The notes under the pieces are model-generated. The model saw nothing but the letters and a program-made list of their open reading frames with translations, did not search any database and had not been told where the DNA came from. Positions 33,066 to 43,435 of a DNA stretch of 64,000 nucleotides are shown piece by piece. How positions within the stretch are numbered: the stretch's first letter is position 1; each line of letters starts with the position of its first letter. Source of the stretch: Anthoceros angustus (Eukaryota > Streptophyta > Anthocerotopsida > Anthocerotales > Anthocerotaceae); NCBI GenBank assembly GCA_010909165.1, contig VJWM01000182.1:1-64000 (forward strand). The letters are read 5' to 3'. The translations under genes were made by a program, and so were the position numbers.

Positions 33066-33690
33066 CACTACTAGGAAAGCGGGTCTTTACAGCGGAAATT
33101 ACAGCGGCATTACTCGACTTTCGTGGAAGTCGGTTGTAAAACCCTCAAGTAATAAACACACCTTAGTAATGTCGGTAGTAAATATTCATACTAATTATCG
33201 ATGGCTATACATGTTATATCACGGTATTGTCTGGTATCGTTATGCGACTTAGCGGATGGTCGTATATTGGTTAACCTTTAGCGCCTTTACTACGGACAAT
33301 ACTACGATGCACCTAGCGCGTTTTACAACTTCACTAACCATAGTTAATATATTATAGTTAAGTAATCAAGGTTACTTGACTATGGTTTACTAACTAGGAT
33401 TAAGTAGCTGTTGTTACATAACCCCATCTTGATTGGTGTTATCACGGTTAATTAAACTCAATGGTCTCTGTAAAGGCGTACCTTGTTGTAAATGTCGGGT
33501 TGTCAAGGTGCGGTCCTTTGCGGACTTTTAAACCTTGATGTAAAGGGGGTCGTTGTAAATGTTAAACTTTACAACGACCCCTGTGTAAGGAACCAGTTGT
33601 AAAGGGTTAGTAAAGAGCTATCCCTTTACAGCGACCCTGTTGTAATGGAACCTCGTTGTAAAGAAATGGGTTTAGGATTAGGGTCCTTTG
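33066..33690. mobile_element. CACTA-like transposon end with subterminal hairpins (unit A)
   Basis: Begins CACTACTAGGAAAGCGGG followed by TTTACAGCGG repeats, the usual look of a CACTA terminus. The 33480-33680 part has many TTGTAAA units in both orientations, including the hairpin GGGTCGTTGTAAA / TTTACAACGACCC (33548-33581) and GTAAAGGG / CCCTTTAC (33599-33629). No CACTA transposase seen. Confidence 0.6.
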
Positions 33691-34620
33691 TAAAAGTATT
33701 GTGTGTGAACTAAAACCCGATTCGATGTAAATCTCGGAGTCTCTTGTATAAACATCCACCTCGGCACCCAAAACATCACCTCGACCCCCACTAGGACCGA
33801 CCGCCACAATCCATCTTGTGTGGCGCGACTTTGTTGTGGTAGGCGCGCCTGATCCGTGTCGTTGTAGTAAGTCAGTTCAGAGAATGATAGCTCCGTTTGC
33901 AGCGTTAGGCCGATCCCTTGCGTCCGGCTCAACTTTAACACACATCGTCGTTTCGTCTAACTACTCCGCGTTCGAGCAGGCCGGTGTGGCCAAGCGTTTA
34001 AGGACCGTTTGCGTCCGTATCGTTCGCCGTCACTCGTCCTTTAGTCCGTTCCTCTCATCACTCTCACTCGCTCATCAACCTTGGAAAGAGCATGAAGTAG
34101 CTACGGTCCGGACCTCCTCCGTTGCTCAGCGGGCCTCTCGTCGGGCTCTGCGCCCTCCGGAGTTCCTCCGGCTCACACGTTCGGTCCGCTCGATCTTTGG
34201 GCGGCTGCTGGGCGAACACGGGTCCCATCGCTCTTCCTGCACACACCACCACGTTAGGGTCCGTCACGGGACCTTGATCGATCTCTCGGGGCATCGTGCA
34301 CCTTTCGATGACTCGGGACTCACGTTAGCGAAGACACACAGGTGCAAGCAGCGGCATCAACACCAAGAAGATGATTTATTCAGCCTCGGCCCTCTTATAC
34401 TCGCCCAAGTCGGCGTCTTTATTACACCCTATTATGGTGGCCAGCTCGATGCCCTAATCGACCGCCTACCATCCTATTCCTCCCCTCCTATCTCCTTTCG
34501 GTGGTGGGCACAGGAAGGTCACAGGTTCCGTCTCGGATTGGTGGTCAATCTCCCGTCGGCAGTTGCGGCGCGCAATCGGATGATCGCGGGACCCCTTCCT
34601 CTTCCGGAATCACAGCGGGT
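33691..34620. other. unassigned end of unit A
   Basis: A long plus-strand open frame (33818-34711) runs through the unit boundary into RNase H sequence; its unit-B twin (42632-43528) has a different end. It is Arg/Ser-rich, resembles no family and shows no start context, so I do not call it a gene. The two copies are essentially identical. Confidence 0.4.
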
Positions 34621-35978
34621 TGGGAAGGAAAGAGCGGGTTCGCCTACGGCGAGATCTAACAACACTGAGGCCAATTACTCGTCTTATGAAGGAGAGTGTC
34701 TAGCAGTGTAGGCGGTTACGCATTTGAGTATACCTATTTGGCGAAGCTTTCGATTAGTCACGGATCATCGCCACTACAGGGATGACCAACATGAGTGGGA
34801 AGCTTGCTAGATGGGTTTTCTTTTGCGCCGAATCGACATGCAGTGTACCCGGCGGGGAAAGGTGCATCTCAATGGATGGGCTCGTAGGAGCCCGATGTGT
34901 GGCGAGGAGACACCACTGGGCGAGACAAGACTTGGTCTACTCGACGCGTGCCCGGTGTGTACCTGACATTGATGTCCATAGAACCGGTGACGGCGACCAT
35001 CGGAAGGTGGTTGAGACATATGGAACTCGAGCATGCCATTCGATTGTTGAGGGATGGGCGTGTAGCTGGTTTGGACGCAATGGCTCTCCAGAAGCTGCAG
35101 CGAAGGATCGCTTGCTATACGTACAAGGACGGTAAGGTGTTTGTGGTTGATCGACGGGTGAGCAAGGAGGTGCCACCCGTGGAAGAAAGAAAACCATTAG
35201 TGACCAAGGTGCATAAGACGCTGGGGCACTTTGGTGTCAAGCGAACGCACCACATGTTGAAGAATGCATACTTCTGGTCAGGTATGTATGCTGATGTGGA
35301 GCAGGTGGTATCGCGGTGCGCTGCATGCGATGCAGTGAAGGCAAGGTTTAACAGCCATGATGTGGTGTTACATTTGCTGCCTATCAGGGGATTGTTTTTC
35401 AGATGGTCCGTTGATCTGATGCCTGAACTCCTAGCAACAAGACAGGGCAACAAACACTGCATGTTGATGATATAGCACTTTTCAAAGTGGGTGGAGTTGG
35501 CTTTTCTTCCGGTCAGAAGCTCCAAGTATGCATTCCTGATGTGTTCTTAGCGGTATGGGGCTCTTGGGGTCTTGTGGACCAAGTCAACAAGTTTCGTGGT
35601 GAATTCCAAGCATTGTTGGACCGGTCGATAGACCACCACACCTCCGGATCATCCTCAGTCGAGGTTGGTGAGCAGTTAGTACAAACTTTCAAGGATTCTC
35701 TTCGCAAGTACTGCACTGAGGTTGAACCCGATTGCTGGGATGAGTTATTGCCATATGTGGCATTGGGATATAGGATCAGTGTGCAAGCGGCACTGGGCAA
35801 CTTCAGCCTATATTACATCATGTTTGGACGGAATGCTGTGATGTCAAATATTGTGGCGGACACCTATTTTCAACCGGTAGATTGGGCACAGAGTCCAGGA
35901 GAGTGCCTCTTGGAGTTGCAAAACCGAGCCAAGCTGTTTCAGCGAGTAATCCCAATGGCAATGGACAACTTGGCAATT
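34621..35978 (+). mobile_element. Ty3/gypsy RNase H-integrase remnant (unit B)
   Basis: Starts at the duplication boundary inside RNase H (NNTEANYSSYEGECLAV) and continues through a degraded RNase H into integrase. The H2C2 zinc finger is better kept than in unit A: HKTLGHFGVKRTHHMLKNAY with later CAAC (about 35212-35330). Then come SVDLMPELLATRQGNKHC, VDQVNKFRGEFQALLD, CTEVEPDCWDELLPYVALGY and QRVIPMAMDNLAI, where the TIR at 35979 begins. RT is absent because the duplicated unit starts downstream of it. Confidence 0.8.
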
Positions 35979-36009
35979 TACAGCGTCTGGGTAAAAAGGG
36001 GTTTCTCCG
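35979..36009. repeat. terminal inverted repeat of DUF7869-type transposon, unit B
   Basis: TACAGCGTCTGGGTAAAAAG followed by GGGTTTCTCCGG, directly after the integrase phrase MAMDNLAI. It matches 22538-22566 and the degraded 27245-27270. Confidence 0.65.
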
Positions 36010-39000
36010 GCAATAAGGGGTTTAGGCAAAAAGTCCGTCTTTTCTAAGGCAAAAACGCCGCGGCGGGATGTTTTTCTGGTTTTTAGCATGTGCACTCGGC
36101 TTGGAATAGAGTGATCAATTCGGTGTGCCCGTTACATGTTTTGGCGCTACCGTGTCTCCATGCACAAGTAAATGGGCCATTTAAGAAGGTGTAAATGAAA
36201 TGAAATATGTGTTTTGATAGGTTTTTCAGCATGTCTCCATGTCATACAAAACGTGGGGTTTGCTCGGCCGGCTTGCCTCCAGATATGAGTGCGCGCACAA
36301 GTGTGCGCACTCACGTTCCTCATGCGGAGAATTATATAGAATCATAGAAGCTTGCAAATCAACTGCAATGCAAAATCGCTAGTTTTCACATATAGGTGCT
36401 ACTCACTGGCTGGTGTACAGCAAGATCATCTCTTCCATCTACCAATAGGGATCGCAATTATAGAGGACAAACATGGCCTTTGCCGTTTTTCCTTCTAGTC
36501 CGTCGACGCTGGTTGGGAGCTCTCTTCAAACATGCCTTCAAAAACCCCGACTGGGTTAGGATCTCCAATACCTCGTCCGCGTGTCCATCTCGCAATTGGT
36601 CGAACTAATGCTTTGGCCGGCATGGACTCGCGGATCATCCTCAACTCGAACATGGTCTTGGGTTTTAATATCATTGACCATGACTGTATTATGAAACGTT
36701 TCTCCTCGCGCCTCAAGGTGGTGGGCTGGGCCCTTGTCGTTATTCCCAGCTTCCGCACTTTGCATATGGTGGAGTTCAAATAGCTTGGTCTTTATGAGCT
36801 CTTGGGTTCTCACATACAGCATGCTCTCTCGCGTCAGGGCAAATCCATATGAAAGAATAAAGGTCTCCGCCAGCACAAGGCGATCGAGATGCTTCGGACG
36901 CTTCCGCCTTTGACGTAGAGCATTCTTGTCCGCACAGTTGGGTGGCAAAATCTCTTGGTATATGACCTTCAAATGCATTGTTGTTCTCGTTACCCACCAT
37001 TGCGACCGAATCAGTTCGTCGGAAATCTAGGTTCTCCACCTCGCAACCCAAAAGGCTGTTTTGGTCATCCGCCTCATGCACGGCAATCATATGGCCTGGA
37101 TCTCGGCACATCTCTCTAACTGCACTTCCCTTGCCCTTGCTCGCCGGGATATAATTACCAAGGTACATTGCCTTGGCCCTCGTTGCATCGGACCGAGAGA
37201 AGCGAACATCCGCACAAGGATGGTATCGCTCGCTCCTCTACCCGATTGTACCTTGCCATGGTATCTCTAGCTCATGGTCACGGATTTGAGATTTAAATCG
37301 GGCTTGTGACTCCCAAAAGCCGTTCCACCATACCTTATCGGCCTAGTGCTTGCATCGGCTCTTGAGTGCCTTCGATGCCATCCAATGATCTATGAGGGTT
37401 GGGATCTGGAGCTTTCCCATGTGTAGTGCACAGAGGTGCCCACGGATGGGGTTTCGGGATGAGGCGAAGAAACTCAAGTCCCTCGTCGGGTTCCCATGAG
37501 CGTGGTTGATAAATATTTGCGCGCACTACAACCATTGCCCGCCTGCGCGTTCTTCTCGTGATTTTAAATTGATGTTGATAAATGGTTGTTCAAGCGTCCA
37601 AGCATCCGTGCCCCCTTTTACCCATCGAAGGCCATACATACCCGGAAATCCGCAACACCGGTAATCACTTTCACTTACGGATTTGGGGTATCGCTTGTTC
37701 AATAAGCGTCATCGAGTTAGTAGCGACATTGCCTTCTTATGTCTTAGACTTTTGAAAAACAAGAGAACATTTGATCCACAGAATCATGGGTGTGCGACAA
37801 GAAGGAATCCAACTTTAACCTTCTCGAATACCGCTTCTTCACCAGCATACTCGGATATGCAAACAACGCATATTCTTGTTCTCTCGTGTTGTCAATTGAA
37901 GGTAAAAGGTCTTTGGCAAGACACCGTCATAGTTGAGTATAATATCTTGAATAATATGTATCTTCAGGTTGGCATCATTGCGGATGTTCGGATAGTTGAC
38001 ATACACCTTCGTCTTCATCACATTATTGTATACCAAACAACCAACAACATGAACACGAATTAACCCATCGGCGAAATCTTTTGGAGGCCTTGTAAAGTGC
38101 GGAAGCTCTGTCTTGCTCTGGTCCATTCTATCTATGGCAATTCCAATATATTGGCTCGGTTGTCCCGCGCACTTCAGCCGATGCTTCGCTAGCTTCAGTC
38201 GCTCTTGTTTTAAGAACTACATGCGACGATTCGCTCTCAAACGCGTTACGCCAAGGAACCATGACGATGTGAGATTCTTATATTGCATAGGAGATAAGGC
38301 GCAGATTGGGGCTCTTTTGCGCGAGGCGCGCCTCAGTGCGCGCCGTCTGGCCCGCCTGCGCAAGCACTTGGCGTGGCGCAAGCTTGGCGCACTTGGCTGT
38401 GCCAGCGCGTGCGCGCGCTGCGCCTGCACGGGCCTCCTGCACGCAAGTGCGTGCACTCCTCCTCGCGCGCTGTGCGCGCACTCCCTCGCTTGCGCGCAGT
38501 CCTTACACTTGGACCTACCTTGATCTCGTCGATCATGTCAGATGGCCGTCTTGATAGTTTTCTGTACACATTTGGCTTGGGATCTTGACATTCGGAAGTG
38601 CATCTTCCATAATGCAAAATGAGAGTGAGATCGTTTGACATCCCGTGCCACCTCCCGTTTGTAGTCTTGGAAGATCTCTCCCTTCGTATAGGAGTCAGGC
38701 AGGTTGAACACTGCAACGTTAGGCATGCGCTCTGCAGATATCTTGAAAAATTGGTCCATCCAAGCAATGCATTCTAGCACATGGTCTTGTTTTGGACGGG
38801 CTTGGACCTTCAATTCCGATGACCATGGTGTGTTCCGGACAACCCCGTTCGTCAGATCGTGATACCTTCTCCATCCAATGCAGAACACCTTGCGAAAACT
38901 TCGAACACAACATTGCGTTCCGGTCTCCGGACAGGTTTGTTGTGTCGGGATAGAGTTGAACTACCTCAAGCGGACTTTCCAAATCTGATTCTGTTGCTCT

Positions 39001-39600
39001 CGACCCATTCCCAAGCGATACCTAGGTTTTCTATATGTTTCCTTCCAACTTTCGGCAAACATCCTTTGCTACAACAATGCGACGACCATGCACTCTGAAC
39101 ACGCTCATTGGGAACACAACCTTTGCACGCTTCCGTCTGGGATATTGCCGGCGTTTTTGAGGGCTGGCTGCATGAAAGTCTCGCAAAGCTTTGGGATTGA
39201 AGTTTGCTTAAAGTCCTCCAAAACCGTCATGTGATGTCGCAATCTTCGATGGAAATGGAAGCGTCTTTATGTGATGGAGAATAAGCGCCGTGTCGAGCAT
39301 CTTCTTTGGGATGCCACGTCACAGCCACTTCCTTGTTATCTTGTCAAAGATTAGGCCTTGGGAAGAAGAACTTTCTTCTCTAATGGAGTCGTATCCATGA
39401 CCATTACCCGTTTTGGAATAGAAGCATCGAGTAGTTTCCATAACACTGTGTGATGTCTCGATATGCCACTCTCGGAGGCGATTTGAAACCGCTCTCTGTC
39501 CTCTACATTCCGCGTCGCAATCGAATGCCATGTGCTTCCCCGATTACGCCATATGTTTGGGGAGGTCAGCATTGCGATATCTTTGGATCAAAGGTATCCA
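36010..39600 (-). mobile_element. TIR DNA transposon with DUF7869-type gene, copy B (decayed)
   Basis: Minus-strand pieces in order: an N-terminal part at 39572-39319; FRKVFCIGWRRYHDLTNGVV, CIAWMDQFFKISAERMPNVA and YKREVARDVKR (38888-38538); a very G+C-rich Arg/Ala stretch (38500-38310); MDQSKTELPHF, DGLIRVHVVGCLVYNNVMKT and FYLQLTTRENKN (38126-37839); then GGDLYSFIWICPDAREHA and a C-terminus with LVRPIARWTRGRGIGDPNP (to about 36480). This is the clearest of the three copies for the MDQSKTELP signature. Frameshifts separate the pieces, many at positions where unit A has an extra base, so both copies can be used to align the family. Confidence 0.7.
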
Positions 39601-40750
39601 CAAGGTGTGAGGCGAGAATGTGAAAAGGATAGTGGCCCCGTAATCCGACGTTCAAATTAGGGGACTTCATGGTTGGACATGATGGCGGCCGCCACAAAAT
39701 AAACTCATAGCGGCAACCCGGCCTTGGGTGAAGTTTAGTAAACCCTAGGTTCTTGTGGCGCGACTTTTCTTTGACGGCCCGGGCGGCGCACGATCCGTGT
39801 CGTTGTAGTAAAGGATTCGTTCCACAGAATGGACTCGTGCTTATACACTTTGAGCTCTACAACCTATCGCTGAAGACTTCATCATGTTTGGTCCGTGCTC
39901 CACAACCAAGTTTATGCCCCTCCACAACTCGTCGGACAGCCTGACCACGGACCTTCCCACAAACCCGCGGGTTTCTCGATACCAGGAGCAGTTTAGCGGC
40001 GCTTTCCTCGTGATCTCGTACTCTGGCGGCGCTCCTCAACTTCTGCCCAGCCACAACTCCACCTCGCCTGCCGCGCCCTCCTCCATCCCGGCTAGTAGTC
40101 ACAGCACACGCGCCCGATGTATTCACCGGGCCGCCTTTGCCCGTGCTTCACATTCGTAAGCTTTGCAGCTTGCAACTCCACAACCTGGTTCAGCGGCCTC
40201 GAGGATGGTTTCCACCGGGTCACCCCAGCCCCTAATCCCTTGGTGCCTTCACGTTTTGCGGGGAAGTGGCTTGCTAACCCCAGACCTCCGTTCCAGCCTC
40301 GAGTTAGTCTCACACGGAAAATCACCCTCGAGCACCTCCTCGGCGCAGTCCGACCCGGTCGCACCCATCAGCGTGTTGGCGGAGCTCGTCACGAAACTCT
40401 CAACACATCCCTCTACCACCAATTAATCACCTTGCGGTGGCCCAGAACACCTCCTCCTCGAACCACGGAAGGCGAGAGCACAGTGCGAAGATGGTGCGGG
40501 ATAGTCGCGGTCTAGGCGCCTAGGCCTCCTGCTTCCCACACCTAATCTAACCCGCTATGTATGTACCCTAACCACAGGTGGTAGTAAGCCAAAGGCGTAG
40601 CTCATCATTCCATCGGACTTCGTCCACCAGTAGCTTCCCGCCATACGGCGGATCCGTTCCAGACCATGCCATAGGACTAACCCGCGGCCGGAACACATCC
40701 GGACTAAAGCCACTGAGAACTCCATCCAGACTAAGCCGCCCGGAGTTTTC
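39601..40750. other. unassigned part of duplication unit B
   Basis: Counterpart of 30771-31887; no recognisable gene. Contains the GATCCGTGTCGTTGTAG phrase at about 39792. Confidence 0.35.
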
Positions 40751-40877
40751 CGTCGAAAGGCTCGGCGGACTTACTCCGTCGAGCGCCTTCGGCGGACTTA
40801 CTCGTCGAGCGCGCTCGGCGGACTTACTCCGTCGAGCAGCTCGGCGGACTTACTCCGTCGACGCCGCTCGGCGGACC
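40751..40877. repeat. tandem repeat of ~23-25 bp (unit B)
   Basis: Units of GGCTCGGCGGACTTACTCCG plus TCGAGC, counterpart of 31888-32011. Confidence 0.9.
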
Positions 40878-41379
40878 ACTCGATCGGACCCCGCCCAGAC
40901 GGACCTAGGGTCTAGGGATTGCACACTAAGTGCAATCGGCCAAAGCCACCTTATTGGCTAACTCCTCCCTATCCCTCTTAGTGTGACGAAAAAAGCGAAA
41001 CAAGACTAAAACAAGTCGCCGAGAATGCGGACGCCAGTTGGCACTCCATATACTTAACCCTTGGTTAAAAACTTCGAGTTAGTGCTTAGTCAATTAACCA
41101 TGGTTGCATCTTAGCAGGGCATCCTAAAAACAGGAAGCGTTTTTAGGGTTAAGGCTCGAGTTATGGGGCGCGGTCGCGGTTTTGATGTTCCTCGGCGTTT
41201 GCGGGTCCAATTGCGGCAGTATGGCGTAGGTGTGTGCTAAATCGATTGGGCCGGGGAGGCGCGACGGTCCGGTGAGCAGGCGATCCACGAGCGCCTCGGA
41301 ATTTCGATGAGATCCGGTGATCGATATGCTCTTAGGAATTTTTCTGCGAGAGGATTGTAGCCCATGAGGCGGGCACGAG
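40878..41379. other. unassigned part of unit B
   Basis: Linker between repeat arrays, counterpart of 32012-32559. No coding sense. Confidence 0.4.
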
Positions 41380-41815
41380 ATGCCCATGGGCGCGCTGGTG
41401 GCGGGCTGAGACGCCCATGGGCGCACGCTAACCGCGCCGGATGGGCTTGCTTGTGGCGCCCAGATGGGCTTGCTTGTGGGCGCCGGATGGGCTTGCTGTG
41501 AGCGCCCATGGGCCGTGGGCGCCCACATGGAGCTTTGTGAGGCGCCCACATGGGCTGTGGGCGCCCACATGGGAAGCGCCCATGGGCTTGTGAACATGGG
41601 CTTGTGGGCGCCCACATGGGCGGGTGAGCCCACAGGCTTTAACTTGTGAGGCCCATGGGCTTGTGGGCGCCCACATGGGCAGCGTGGGCGCACATGGGCT
41701 TTCGTGAGCCACATGGGCGCCCACGTGGGCTTGCTGTGGGCGCCCATGGGGCTTGTGGGGGCGCCCACATGGGCTTGTGGGCGCCCACATGGAGACGCTT
41801 GTGGGCGCCCACAAG
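41380..41815. repeat. palindromic GC-rich minisatellite (unit B)
   Basis: Same GTGGGCGCCCACATGGGCTT units as 32560-32985 but with different unit-to-unit losses. Confidence 0.95.
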
Positions 41816-41881
41816 TGAGACACAGGCGTGCCCTCGAGACGCGCCTACGCCAGGCTTCACGGTGGCGCTTCATGTTCTTGT

Positions 41882-42510
41882 CACTACTAGGAAAGCGGGT
41901 CTTTTACAGCGGAAATTACAGCGGCAATTACTACGACTTTAAGTGTCGTTGTAAAACCCTCAAGTATAAACACACCTTAGTAATATCGGTAGTAAATATT
42001 CATACTAATTATCGATGGCTATACATATTATATCACGGTATTGTCTGGTATCGTTATGCGACTTAGCGGATGGTCGTATATTGGTTAACCTTTAGCGCCT
42101 TTACTACGGACAATACTACGATGCACCTAGCGCGTTTTACAACTTCACTAACCATAGTTAATATATTATAGTTAAGTAATCAAGGTTACTTGACTATGGT
42201 TTACTAACTAGGATTAAGTAGCTGTTGTTACATAACCCCATCTTGATTGGTGTTATCACGGTTAATTAAACTCAATGGTCTCTGTAAAGGCGTACCTTGT
42301 TGTAAATGTCGGGTTGTCAAGGTGCGGTCCTTTGCGGACTTTTAAACCTTGATGTAAAGGGGGTCGTTGTAAATGTTAAACTTTACAACGACCCCTGTGT
42401 AAGGAACCAGTTGTAAAGGGTTAGTAAAGAGCTATCCCTTTACAGCGACCCTGTTGTAATGGAACCTCGTTGTAAAGAAATGGGTTTAGGATTAGGGTCC
42501 TTTGTAAAAG
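41882..42510. mobile_element. CACTA-like transposon end (unit B)
   Basis: CACTACTAGGAAAGCGGG start and subterminal TTGTAAA repeats as in unit A; the hairpin lies at about 42362-42395. Confidence 0.6.
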
Positions 42511-43435
42511 TATTGTGTGTGAACTAAAACCCGATTCGATGTAAATCTCGGAGTCTCTTGTATAAACATCCACCTCGGCACCCAAAACATCACCTCGACC
42601 CCCACTAGGACCGACCGCCACAATCCATCTTGTGTGGCGCGACTTTGTTGTGGTAGGCGCGCCTGATCCGTGTCGTTGTAGTAAGTCAGTTCAGAGAATG
42701 ATAGCTCCGTTTGCAGCGTTAGGCCGATCCCTTGCGTCCGGCTCAACTTTAACACACATCGTCGTTTCGTCTAACTACTCCGCGTTCGAGCAGGCCGGTG
42801 TGGCCAAGCGTTTAAGGACCGTTTGCGTCCGTATCGTTCGCCGTCACTCGTCCTTTAGTCCGTTCCTCTCATCACTCTCACTCGCTCATCAACCTTGGAA
42901 AGAGCATGAAGTAGCTACGGTCCGGACCTCCTCCGTTGCTCAGCGGGCCTCTCGTCGGGCTCTGCGCCCTCCGGAGTTCCTCCGGCTCACACGTTCGGTC
43001 CGCTCGATCTTTGGGCGGCTGCTGGGCGAACACGGGTCCCATCGCTCTTCCTGCACACACCACCACGTTAGGGTCCGTCACGGGACCTTGATCGATCTCT
43101 CGGGGCATCGTGCACCTTTCGATGACTCGGGACTCACGTTAGCGAAGACACACAGGTGCAAGCAGCGGCATCAACACCAAGAAGATGATTTATTCAGCCT
43201 CGGCCCTCTTATACTCGCCCAAGTCGGCGTCTTTATTACACCCTATTATGGTGGCCAGCTCGATGCCCTAATCGACCGCCTACCATCCTATTCCTCCCCT
43301 CCTATCTCCTTTCGGTGGTGGGCACAGGAAGGTCACAGGTTCCGTCTCGGATTGGTGGTCAATCTCCCGTCGGCAGTTGCGGCGCGCAATCGGATGATCG
43401 CGGGACCCCTTCCTCTTCCGGAATCACAGCGGGTT
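42511..43435. other. unassigned end of unit B
   Basis: Essentially identical to 33695-34620. No recognised gene. Confidence 0.4.

Larger units (their letters stand above)
25827..34620. repeat. tandem duplication, unit A (~8.8 kb)
   Basis: The unit runs from the RNase H phrase GGGAAAGAGCGGGT at about 25829 to CACAGCGGGTTGGG at about 34620, where the same RNase H phrase appears again. It contains, in order, RNase H/integrase remnant, DUF7869-type transposon gene, short tandem repeat, palindromic minisatellite and CACTA-like end. Confidence 0.85.
34621..43435. repeat. tandem duplication, unit B (~8.8 kb)
   Basis: Same order and content as unit A. The last ~1.4 kb (42010-43433) is essentially identical to 33190-34619 at an offset of about 8814, whereas the earlier part differs by many small indels. 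It ends where the common sequence CACAGCGGGTTGGG runs into unique sequence (CTACCGTGCGGCGG). Confidence 0.85.

Noticed and set aside
33975-34050. tRNA-like phrase GGTGTGGCCAAGCGTTTAAGG
   Set aside because: It resembles the acceptor/D-arm of a class II tRNA, but no T-arm with GTTCGA and no matching acceptor 3' strand follow.
33818-34711. 297-codon plus-strand frame, with a 298-codon twin at 42632-43528
   Set aside because: No family resemblance, no start context, and the C-terminal part is simply the neighbouring sequence, which differs between the twins.
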